Positions 1 through 5,372 of a stretch of DNA of 5,372 nucleotides are shown one piece after another; positions within the stretch are counted from its first letter, which is position 1, and the number at the start of each line of letters is the position of its first letter. This DNA is from a bacterium. Its GTDB lineage: Bacteria > Desulfobacterota > Anaeroferrophillalia > Anaeroferrophillales > Anaeroferrophillaceae. A model generated the notes under the pieces. That model did not search any database, was not told where the DNA came from, and was given only the letters and a program-made list of their open reading frames with translations. Location: the NCBI GenBank assembly GCA_029940125.1, contig JAOZRP010000188.1:1-5372 (forward strand), given 5' to 3'. The translations under genes were made by a program, and so were the position numbers.

Positions 1-156
1 AATAAAATCGGTGATTAAGTCTGAAAAAGAATGGATGCCGTCAGCCACCAGGGAGAGGGAAGAACCCAGCAGGCCGCCAGCCAGTTTAATGACAATCAGA
101 AAAACATTGATTGCCATTCCCAGGTAGATAACCTGTTTTTCCCGGTTTCGGGTCAT
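1..156 (-). CDS. Cation diffusion facilitator (CDF) family metal transporter, N-terminal part, cut by the window edge
   Basis: Only the first 52 codons are present and the frame stays open to position 1. CDF proteins are inner-membrane antiporters that export divalent metals (Zn, Fe, Mn, Co, Cd) in exchange for protons. The visible part holds a short charged cytoplasmic start (MTRNREKQ), a first hydrophobic segment at about residues 9-31, and the start of TM2 with the family hallmark SLSLVADGIHSFSDLITD (residues 33-50). Within it, H42-x3-D46 aligns with the TM2 half of the metal site (D45/D49 in E. coli FieF, H-x3-D in ZitB-like zinc exporters). A His here leans towards zinc, but the TM5 half lies outside the window, so the substrate is unproven. 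The ATG at 156-154 overlaps the TGA of the pseudouridine synthase gene in an ATGA, and a weak GGGAAGA lies a few bases upstream, which suggests translational coupling. No better in-frame start is visible upstream. Confidence 0.9.
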   Translation of the reverse strand, partial: MTRNREKQVIYLGMAINVFLIVIKLAGGLLGSSLSLVADGIHSFSDLITDFI

Positions 157-1085
157 GACCAGTCTTCCCAGTTCAGCGGGGCCGTAAACTGCCTCCCGTC
201 GGGGCACTGCAGGCGAAAAGCATGAAGCCGCAGGCGGCCGATTTGTTCGTCAATGTCTCTGGTTTCCGGGTTGCCGTAAACCAGATCCCCTACCAGGGGA
301 TGGCCGGCGGCGGCGCAGTGGACCCGCAGCTGGTGCATAACCCCGGTTTTCATCGTCAGCCGCACCCTGGTGGTGGAGGTAGAATGATCAAGTGGTTCGA
401 TGATGGTGACAGCCGGCAGCCGGCGGCCACGGTAGATTGCTGGGATGTGGGTGGTCATTTTGTCATGATGCCGGGGATGATGGATCAAGGGCAGTTCGAC
501 GGTCAGCGGCTCGTCAAGGATTCCATGAATGATGCCCAGGTAGATTTTGGTAATTTCCTTTTGGGTGAACCATTGCCGGTATTTATTCCAGCTTTCCCGG
601 GTTTTTGCCGCCAGGACCAGGCCCGAGGTGTCGCGGTCCAGCCGGTTCAGCAGCCCCGGCTGCAGATGACTGAAGCCGATGCCTTCAAGCCCGGGGTAGG
701 CGGCCATCAAGCCATTGGCCAGGGTGCCGGTTTCATCGGGTGACAGAGGGTGGGTGTGGATGCCGGCCGGCTTGTTGAGCACCAGCAGTTCATCGTCTTC
801 AAAAACAACCTCTACCGGCACGGTCGGGTCGGGAACCGGCGCCCTGGAGGTCAGTGAGGTCGGCAGCCAGGAGGGCAGACACACGCACGAAGCTTCGGTC
901 AGCATGGTTCCCTTGCGTCCCGGCCGCCCGTCTACCATCACCTCGGTGGTTTCAATGGCGCGTTTCCATCGTTGGATCGAGAGGTCCGGAAACTGCTGAT
1001 GCAGGAAATGATCCAGGCGGGTGGGTGGTCCGGAATGCCTTAAGATGAGACAGCCGTCGTAATCCGGAACATTCCTGCTTGACAT
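153..1085 (-). CDS. RluA-family RNA pseudouridine synthase, 310 aa
   Basis: Cytoplasmic enzyme that isomerises uridine to pseudouridine in rRNA or tRNA; the target cannot be read from the sequence. An S4-like RNA-binding region lies at about residues 20-72 (RLDHFLHQQFPDLS onwards), and the catalytic domain at about 90-305. Catalytic motifs: NRLDRDTSGL with nucleophile Asp150, KIYLGIIHG with the conserved Tyr182, TGVMHQLRVH at 247-256, GHPLVGDLVYG at 261-271 and LHAFRL at 287-292. The segment NKPAGIHTHP (104-113) is typical of the family's active-site entry. Two motif positions differ from the commonest form: Asn147 where His usually precedes RLD, and Val249 in place of Arg in TGR-x-HQIR. The nucleophile and the HQ-L/I-R core are intact, so I expect an active enzyme. 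Length suits the RluC/RluD/TruC size class. The ATG lies 9 bp after the valS stop with no clear Shine-Dalgarno, so coupling to valS is likely. Confidence 0.95.
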   Translation of the reverse strand: MSSRNVPDYDGCLILRHSGPPTRLDHFLHQQFPDLSIQRWKRAIETTEVMVDGRPGRKGTMLTEASCVCLPSWLPTSLTSRAPVPDPTVPVEVVFEDDELLVLNKPAGIHTHPLSPDETGTLANGLMAAYPGLEGIGFSHLQPGLLNRLDRDTSGLVLAAKTRESWNKYRQWFTQKEITKIYLGIIHGILDEPLTVELPLIHHPRHHDKMTTHIPAIYRGRRLPAVTIIEPLDHSTSTTRVRLTMKTGVMHQLRVHCAAAGHPLVGDLVYGNPETRDIDEQIGRLRLHAFRLQCPDGRQFTAPLNWEDWS

Positions 1086-1094
1086 GGTCCGGTA

Positions 1095-3770
1095 CTACTG
1101 CCCGGCAGCCAGCCGTCGGATTTTTTCCAGGCCTTCATTGCACTTGGATACTTTGGCCGCCAGTTCCTCCTGCTTGCCTTTTTCCTTGGCCACTACCGCT
1201 TCCGGCGCCTTGGCGAGAAATTTTTCATTGGCCAGCTTTTTCTCCACCTGGGCCAGTTCCTTTTCAGCCTTGCCCAGTTCCTTGGTCAGCCGGGCGGTTT
1301 CCAGGTCAAAATCAATGATTCCGGCCAGGGGAACATAGATTTCCATGTCAGCGGCCAGGGCGGAAGCCGCCTGGGCCGGCGGCTGTCCGTCATGGCTGCA
1401 GCTGAAGGAATCCAACCGGGCCAGGTTGCGGATATAAGGCGCCGCGGCATTAATTTCTTCGGCCGCTTCGGCCGTGGAACAGCAGACCACGGCGGCCACT
1501 TTCAGCGAGGGCGCGATGCCCATTTCACCGCGGATGTTGCGGATGCCGTTGACCACCGCCATCGCCTGTTCCATCTGTCGGACGGCTTCCGGCTGCTGGT
1601 ACTCGGTTTCCGCGGCCGGGAAAACGGCCCGCATGATGGAGCCGCTGGTCCCCGGCAATTTCTGCCAGATTTCCTCGGTGATGAACGGCATAATCGGGTG
1701 CAGCAGGCGGACCAGCGCCGACAGGGTCTGCAGCAGCACCGACTGGGTGGCCGCCCGGCGCCGCGGGTCGGCATCCCGGAAAAGATCGGGTTTGATCAGC
1801 TCCAGGTACCAGTCGCAGAACTCGTGCCAGCTAAACTGGTAGAGGGCTTGGGCGGCCTCGTTGAAACGGTACTGGGCAAAGGCGTTGTCGACGGCGACAA
1901 TGGTGTCGTGGAGGCGGTGCCGTATCCAGCGGTCGGCGAGGGAATAATCGTCTTCGCTGACCGGAGTTTCCGCCTGGAAATCTTCCAGGTTCATGAGGGC
2001 AAAGCGGGCCGCGTTCCAGATTTTGTTGCAGAAATTGCGATAACCGCTGATCCGGGCTTCGGACATGTTGACATCCCGGCCCTGGGCGGCAAAGGCGGTG
2101 AGGGTGAAGCGCAGGGCGTCCGTGCCATATTTGTCAATCATGACCAGGGGGTCGATGACGTTGCCCCGGGATTTGCTCATTTTCTGACCGTGTTCATCCC
2201 GGACTAGGGCGTGGATGTACACATCCCGGAAAGGAACATCGCCCATGAATTTCAGCCCCATCATCATCATGCGGGCGACCCAGAAAAAGAGGATGTCAAA
2301 CCCGGTGACCAGCACGGAAGTGGGGTAGAATATCTCCAGTTCCCTGGTTTTTTCCGGCCAGCCCATGGTGGAAAAAGGCCAGAGGGCCGAGGAAAACCAG
2401 GTGTCCAGGACGTCGGTTTCCTGCTCCAGGCTGGTGCTGCCGCAATGGGGGCAGCGGTCCGGGTCAAGGCGGGCGACGGTGATCTTGCCGCACTCTTGGC
2501 AGTACCAGGCCGGTATCCGGTGTCCCCACCAGATCTGGCGGGAGATGCACCAGTCGCGGATGTTTTCCATCCAGTTGAAGTAGGTTTTTTCCCAGCTGGC
2601 AGGAATGATCCTGGTCCTGCCTTCACGGACAGCGGCAATGGCCTCCTCGGCCAGCGGCTTGATTTTTACGAACCACTGGTTGGAGAGGTAGGGTTCAATG
2701 ACGCAGCGGCAGCGGTAGCAGTGGCCGACGTTGTGCCCATAGGCAACCACCCGGTTCAACAACCCCTGGTTTTCCAGGTCTTCAACCACCCGGCGGCGGC
2801 ATTCCTCGCGGGACAATCCCTGGTAAATTCCGGCATTTTCGTTCATGTTGCCGTCTTCATCCATGATTTTGATGGACGGCAGCTGGTGGCGCTGGCCGAT
2901 GTCAAAGTCGTTGGGGTCGTGGGCGGGAGTGATTTTCACCGCCCCGGAGCCGAATTCCTTGTCCACGTAGGCGTCGGCGATGATGGGAATGCGGCGGTTC
3001 ATCAGGGGCAGGATGACTTCGGTGCCGATGAGGTCGCGGTAGCGTTCATCCTCGGGGTTGACGGCCACCGCCGTGTCGCCAAGCATGGTTTCCGGCCGGG
3101 TGGTGGCGACAATGACCTCGCCGCTGCCGTCGGCCAGGGGATATTTCAGCTCCCACAATGAGCCTTCATGTTCTTCATATTCCACTTCCAGATCGGAAAG
3201 GGCCGTGTGGCAGCGGGGACACCAGTTGGTGATATAGTCGCCCTGGTAAATCAGGCCGTCTTCGTACAGGGTAACAAATACTTCCCGTACCGCCCGTGAC
3301 AGGCCTTCGTCCATGGTGAAACGCTCGCGCTTCCAGTCGCAGGAAGCTCCCAGGCGGCGCAGCTGGTTTAAAATGGTGCGTCCTGATTCCCGGCGCCATT
3401 GCCAGACCCGCTCGATGAATTTCTCCCGGCCCAGCTGATGGCGGTCAAGGCCTTCTTCGTGCAGCTGCCGTTCGACGACATTCTGGGTGGCGATGCCGGC
3501 GTGGTCGGTGCCCGGCATCCACAGGACGTTGTCTCCTTTCAGCCGCCGGTAGCGGGCCAGGATGTCCTGGAGAGTATTGTTCAGAGCGTGTCCCATGTGC
3601 AGGGAGCCGGTAACGTTGGGCGGGGGGATAACCATGGAAAACGGCGGCTGGTTGACGTCGGTTCGCCCGGCGAAACAGTCCTGTTCTTCCCAGAACCGGT
3701 ACCATTTGTCTTCTACCAGGTTGGGGTCGTAGGTTTTTTCCAGATTTACGGGTTCATGTTTGCAGCTCAT
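1095..3770 (-). CDS. valS: Valyl-tRNA synthetase (ValS), 891 aa, complete
   Basis: Class I aminoacyl-tRNA synthetase that charges tRNA-Val with valine in the cytoplasm and hydrolyses mischarged Thr-tRNA. Visible motifs, numbered from MSCKHEP: the HIGH-type site HMGH at 58-61 in PPPNVTGSLHMGHA; the editing (CP1) domain at about 192-350 with TTRPETMLGD (223-232) and the AHDPNDFDIG block (283-292); RDWCISRQIWWGHRIPAWYC (405-424); and KMSKS at 530-534. An anticodon-binding helical domain spans about 612-760, and a C-terminal coiled coil about 822-888, the tRNA-binding arm typical of ValS. Cysteine pairs C184/C187 with C351/C354, and C424/C427 with C440/C443, look like two zinc sites. The frame can be extended 60 codons upstream to an ATG at 3950, but that stretch is low-complexity and lies over the preceding gene in another frame. 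The start at 3770 gives the normal N-terminus (YDPNLVEDKWYRFWEE) and an ATGA overlap with that gene. Length is normal for the family. Confidence 0.98.
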   Translation of the reverse strand: MSCKHEPVNLEKTYDPNLVEDKWYRFWEEQDCFAGRTDVNQPPFSMVIPPPNVTGSLHMGHALNNTLQDILARYRRLKGDNVLWMPGTDHAGIATQNVVERQLHEEGLDRHQLGREKFIERVWQWRRESGRTILNQLRRLGASCDWKRERFTMDEGLSRAVREVFVTLYEDGLIYQGDYITNWCPRCHTALSDLEVEYEEHEGSLWELKYPLADGSGEVIVATTRPETMLGDTAVAVNPEDERYRDLIGTEVILPLMNRRIPIIADAYVDKEFGSGAVKITPAHDPNDFDIGQRHQLPSIKIMDEDGNMNENAGIYQGLSREECRRRVVEDLENQGLLNRVVAYGHNVGHCYRCRCVIEPYLSNQWFVKIKPLAEEAIAAVREGRTRIIPASWEKTYFNWMENIRDWCISRQIWWGHRIPAWYCQECGKITVARLDPDRCPHCGSTSLEQETDVLDTWFSSALWPFSTMGWPEKTRELEIFYPTSVLVTGFDILFFWVARMMMMGLKFMGDVPFRDVYIHALVRDEHGQKMSKSRGNVIDPLVMIDKYGTDALRFTLTAFAAQGRDVNMSEARISGYRNFCNKIWNAARFALMNLEDFQAETPVSEDDYSLADRWIRHRLHDTIVAVDNAFAQYRFNEAAQALYQFSWHEFCDWYLELIKPDLFRDADPRRRAATQSVLLQTLSALVRLLHPIMPFITEEIWQKLPGTSGSIMRAVFPAAETEYQQPEAVRQMEQAMAVVNGIRNIRGEMGIAPSLKVAAVVCCSTAEAAEEINAAAPYIRNLARLDSFSCSHDGQPPAQAASALAADMEIYVPLAGIIDFDLETARLTKELGKAEKELAQVEKKLANEKFLAKAPEAVVAKEKGKQEELAAKVSKCNEGLEKIRRLAAGQ

Positions 3771-5020
3771 GTATGTTCGTCCTCTATTTTTTCTTCCAGC
3801 CGTTTGATTTCGGCCTTGATGATTTTTTCCGCCAGCGGCGGGATGATTTCCCTGGCCACCTGTTCCACGATGGTGGGGGCCATTTCCCCGAGGGCCTGGA
3901 TCAGCTTGTCCATGCTGGCGTAGGTGCTGACCAGCATTTTCTTGCTCCATTCCTGGGTCAGACCTTCGATCTGGCGGGAAAAGTCGGTTGCCTCCGGTGG
4001 TTCGGTAACCACCGACGGCCGGGTGGCTTCTGTTTCAGCCGTTGCCGGCGGCATGTCGGCCGCTTCCGGTGACGGCAGGGAATCGCTTTTTGCGGCCAGA
4101 TCCTGCTCTTCCTCGTCAGGGAGCAGATAGTCTTCCGGGCTTTCCGTTATCGCTGTTTCAGTGGGAGCTTTTGTGGCTTCCGGTTCTATTTTCAGCTCAT
4201 CTTCCAGCGGTTCCCGGGACATTTCAGTCGGTTCAGCGGCCGATGTTCCGGTGCTTGTCAGTTCATCGAAATCAAGGGTGTCTTCAAGTTCCGGTTCAGG
4301 GAACGTCTTTTCCTGCATCTCACCGGCCGGCAGGTGTTCTTCTTCCTGAATCTCCCCGGTTTTGTCGCTGCTGGCAAAATCCAGCTCGTCTATGGCTTCA
4401 TTGCTGGGGAATTCAATATCTTCAATGGCATCCCCGCCAGAAATATTTTTTTCCGTTTCAGTCTCCATAACCGGCCTGCCGTTTTCCACGGCATCGGCAG
4501 CCAGTGGCGGCAGCTGCTCCAGCGGCAGACCTTCTTCCACCACCTCGGTCAGGTCAATAATATCTTCCTGGTTGGCATTTTGTGCCGTCGCTTTTTCATC
4601 CGCATCAGTCATGGTCGTGTCCTGATCCTGTTTATGCTTGTTAATGGCCTGTGGTGCTACCCGCTGCAAAACCGTCAGCAAATCGGAGCGGGTAAACGGC
4701 TGGGTGAGAATGTTTTCCTGGTCGATGTCGGGAAATGATTCATCCAGGGGTTCAAAAAAGGTTTTGACGACTACCAGCGGGATATTCTGCCAGGTGAGGT
4801 CCTGCTGCAGCGTTTTTGCCAGGCTGGCGCTTTTTTCTCCGGTTGGGTAGCTGGCATCCAGCAGGATCAGCTCCGGTTTGATGCTTTTAAGCCGTTTAAA
4901 AAACAGTTCGGGGTCGGTCAGTAATTGAACGGCAACGTTGGTTTCCGACAGTTCCTGTTTGATAAATGTCGCCAGCGACTGACTGGTTGTGGCCACTGCC
5001 ACGATGACGGAAGTTTCCAT
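3767..5020 (-). CDS. Degenerate receiver-domain protein with acidic linker and PopZ-like C-terminal helices, 417 aa
   Basis: Three parts are visible. Residues 1-125 fit a response-regulator receiver fold: Asp55 in LILLDASYP is at the phospho-acceptor position and Thr87 at the switch Thr/Ser, but the acidic pair after strand 1 is absent (VIVAVATTSQS) and the invariant Lys is Gln107 (LTQPF). Residues 128-345 form a low-complexity linker; by hand count 131-345 hold about 63 Asp/Glu, 10 Lys/Arg and 21 Pro, so it is probably disordered. Residues 346-417 look helical and end in EQVAREIIPPLAEKIIKAEI and KRLEEKIEDEHT. There is no signal peptide, membrane segment, DNA-binding domain or enzyme domain. 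It is the first visible gene of the operon, has a strong Shine-Dalgarno, and overlaps valS by 4 bp. Related proteins with this type of C-terminus occur, as I recall, in Desulfobacterota; their function is not known to me. The C-terminal skeleton and valS synteny suggest a PopZ-like scaffold (inference). The gene call is firm; the function is open. Confidence 0.9.
   Translation of the reverse strand: METSVIVAVATTSQSLATFIKQELSETNVAVQLLTDPELFFKRLKSIKPELILLDASYPTGEKSASLAKTLQQDLTWQNIPLVVVKTFFEPLDESFPDIDQENILTQPFTRSDLLTVLQRVAPQAINKHKQDQDTTMTDADEKATAQNANQEDIIDLTEVVEEGLPLEQLPPLAADAVENGRPVMETETEKNISGGDAIEDIEFPSNEAIDELDFASSDKTGEIQEEEHLPAGEMQEKTFPEPELEDTLDFDELTSTGTSAAEPTEMSREPLEDELKIEPEATKAPTETAITESPEDYLLPDEEEQDLAAKSDSLPSPEAADMPPATAETEATRPSVVTEPPEATDFSRQIEGLTQEWSKKMLVSTYASMDKLIQALGEMAPTIVEQVAREIIPPLAEKIIKAEIKRLEEKIEDEHT
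3780..3785 (-). promoter_or_regulatory. Shine-Dalgarno-like site before valS
   Basis: AGAGGA on the minus strand lies 9 bases before the ATG at 3770, inside the last codons of the preceding gene. Together with the ATGA overlap it supports the 891-residue valS start over the longer frame starting at 3950. Confidence 0.55.
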
Positions 5021-5026
5021 GAATGT

Positions 5027-5034
5027 CTCCCCCT
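5027..5034 (-). promoter_or_regulatory. Strong Shine-Dalgarno site of the receiver-domain gene
   Basis: On the minus strand AGGGGGAG lies 6 bases before the ATG at 5020-5018, which supports this start. It is the best ribosome-binding site in the window, in contrast to the three downstream genes, which rely on overlap or close spacing. Confidence 0.8.
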
Positions 5035-5048
5035 TGTGCAGATGGACT

Positions 5049-5077
5049 TATTTACCGTAAAAGAGGGGAGATTGCAA
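5049..5077 (-). promoter_or_regulatory. Weak sigma70-like promoter candidate for the operon
   Basis: On the minus strand TTGCAA (5077-5072, 4 of 6 to TTGACA) is followed after 17 bases by TAAATA (5054-5049, only 3 of 6 to TATAAT). A start about 7 bases downstream would leave a leader of roughly 20-25 nt carrying the Shine-Dalgarno site. The spacing is ideal but the -10 match is poor, so this is a guess. Other AT-rich stretches at 5100-5160 could serve equally well. Confidence 0.3.
5051..5061. promoter_or_regulatory. 11-bp palindrome TTTAC-C-GTAAA, possible operator
   Basis: A perfect 5+1+5 inverted repeat lies 30-40 bp before the first gene and overlaps the -10 part of the promoter candidate. 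Its position would suit a repressor site. It is short enough to arise by chance and I do not recognise it as a known operator. Confidence 0.25.
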
Positions 5078-5193
5078 CCGGTAGAATGTGAATTGGGTGC
5101 TGGCTTATTGATCGTTTTGTCGATTCGTACGTTTTTTCCCCGGAAAGAATCAATTTTGCGTCCGGCCGGCTTTGTGGGGCAGGGGGTGCTTGA

Positions 5194-5278
5194 TTTGCCG
5201 AGTGTCATTGCTGGCAGGAACCCCACGTAGTGGACGATGGGGTTCCTGCCGGGTCTGGAATGAAGTATGCTCGGCAAA
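5194..5278. repeat. Nested inverted-repeat element with a perfect 13-bp stem
   Basis: The core is a perfect 13-bp inverted repeat, GGCAGGAACCCCA (5213-5225) and TGGGGTTCCTGCC (5238-5250), around a 12-base loop. Outside it TCATT (5205-5209) pairs with AATGA (5259-5263), and further out TTTGCCGAG (5194-5202) pairs perfectly with CTCGGCAAA (5270-5278). The three stems nest around one centre, so the 85 bases can fold into one long interrupted hairpin on either strand. No T-run follows on either strand, so it is not a standard intrinsic terminator. It resembles a dispersed intergenic palindromic unit (REP/MITE-like) or a structured RNA. The family cannot be named from one copy. Confidence 0.75.
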
Positions 5279-5289
5279 ATGAGGCCGCC

Positions 5290-5329
5290 AGGTTGTGAAC
5301 ATCTAATGCGGGGACAAATCCCGCAACCC
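5290..5329. repeat. Second small hairpin, GCGGG/CCCGC with flanking GGTT/AACC
   Basis: GCGGG (5308-5312) pairs with CCCGC (5320-5324) around a 7-base loop, and GGTT (5291-5294) pairs with AACC (5325-5328) outside it, leaving a one-sided bulge at 5295-5307. It lies just beyond the larger nested element and may belong to the same unit. There is no terminator-like T-run. Confidence 0.4.
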
Positions 5330-5358
5330 AAACGGGTCTTTTCGGCCCGCAAATAAGT

Positions 5359-5372
5359 GCTCTTATCAGAGC
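5359..5372. repeat. Short hairpin at the right edge, GCTCT-TATC-AGAGC
   Basis: A perfect 5-bp inverted repeat with a 4-base loop ends exactly at the window edge, so its outer arms may continue outside. Whether it is part of the upstream gene, a terminator stem or chance cannot be decided here. Confidence 0.3.

Larger units (their letters stand above)
5021..5372. other. Non-coding leader/intergenic region
   Basis: About 350 bases without a gene I can support. The part nearest the operon (5021-5160) is more AT-rich and holds the ribosome-binding site, the promoter candidate and the short palindrome. The distal part (5194-5372) is dominated by inverted repeats. I see no tRNA, no T-box leader (a regulator of valS in Gram-positive bacteria) and no riboswitch I recognise. 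A minus-strand frame is open from 5372 to a TGA at 5207-5205 (55 codons) and could be the tail of an upstream gene, but its translation does not look like a protein I know. Confidence 0.6.

Noticed and set aside
222..743. Plus-strand frame of 173 codons
   Set aside because: Antisense to the pseudouridine synthase gene, whose family motifs clearly identify the coding strand.
1392..3161. Two long plus-strand open frames (1392-2207 and 2211-3161), nearly end to end
   Set aside because: They are antisense to valS. Their translations are compositionally odd, show no domain, and are explained by GC-rich codon use in valS.
3399..3923. Plus-strand frame of 174 codons
   Set aside because: Antisense to the valS start and the 3' end of the receiver-domain gene, with no recognisable protein features.
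3771..3950. A 60-codon N-terminal extension of valS starting at an ATG at 3950
   Set aside because: The extension is low-complexity, unlike any ValS N-terminus, and is the out-of-frame reading of the preceding gene's conserved C-terminus. The ATG at 3770 with an ATGA overlap gives the normal ValS start.
3767..5020. Ordinary DNA-binding response regulator
   Set aside because: There is no helix-turn-helix or other output domain; the rest is an acidic linker and a short helical tail, and key receiver residues are missing.
5213..5250. Rho-independent terminator
   Set aside because: The stem is strong, but no T-run follows on either strand: AGCAATGACA on the minus strand and GGGTCTGGAA on the plus strand.
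4918..5352. Minus-strand frame of 144 codons overlapping the start of the receiver-domain gene
   Set aside because: It runs through the inverted repeats and out of frame into a well-supported gene. It shows no domain, and its Cys/Arg/Pro-rich translation looks like non-coding sequence.
5021..5372. A T-box or other known riboswitch controlling valS
   Set aside because: I find no T-box consensus and no aptamer I recognise, and the region precedes the receiver-domain gene rather than valS directly.
1..5372. CRISPR array, insertion sequence, tRNA or phage attachment site
   Set aside because: No regularly spaced direct repeats, transposase, tRNA-like cloverleaf or integrase was seen in the window.

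Overview
The window is a compact block of protein genes, all on the minus strand, with a single non-coding stretch at its right end. It suggests a Gram-negative bacterium of moderately high GC content, probably of the Desulfobacterota (former Deltaproteobacteria). That placement rests on my recollection of ValS proteins from Geobacter and relatives and on the receiver-domain gene placed before valS. It is an inference, not a database result.

Reading in the direction of transcription (right to left): positions 5021-5372 are a leader or intergenic region with a strong Shine-Dalgarno site, a weak promoter candidate, and an inverted-repeat element with a perfect 13-bp stem. The first gene (3767-5020) encodes a 417-residue protein with a degenerate receiver domain, a very acidic and probably disordered linker, and a short conserved-looking helical C-terminus. 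Next is valS (1095-3770), a complete 891-residue valyl-tRNA synthetase, then an RluA-family RNA pseudouridine synthase (153-1085). Last is the first 52 codons of a cation diffusion facilitator (CDF) metal transporter, which runs off the left edge.

The spacing is tight: ATGA overlaps of 4 bp at 3767-3770 and 153-156, and 9 bp between valS and the pseudouridine synthase gene. The four genes therefore look like one operon with translational coupling. Two of them act on RNA in translation (tRNA charging, RNA modification). The transporter is a looser associate.

The item most worth following is the first gene. Its layout (acidic, proline-containing linker plus a C-terminal helical module) and its position directly upstream of valS recall PopZ (DUF2497), the polar-organising protein of Alphaproteobacteria, whose gene also sits next to valS. 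It may be a receiver-headed, PopZ-like scaffold. This is a hypothesis from layout, motif skeleton and synteny, not proven homology.
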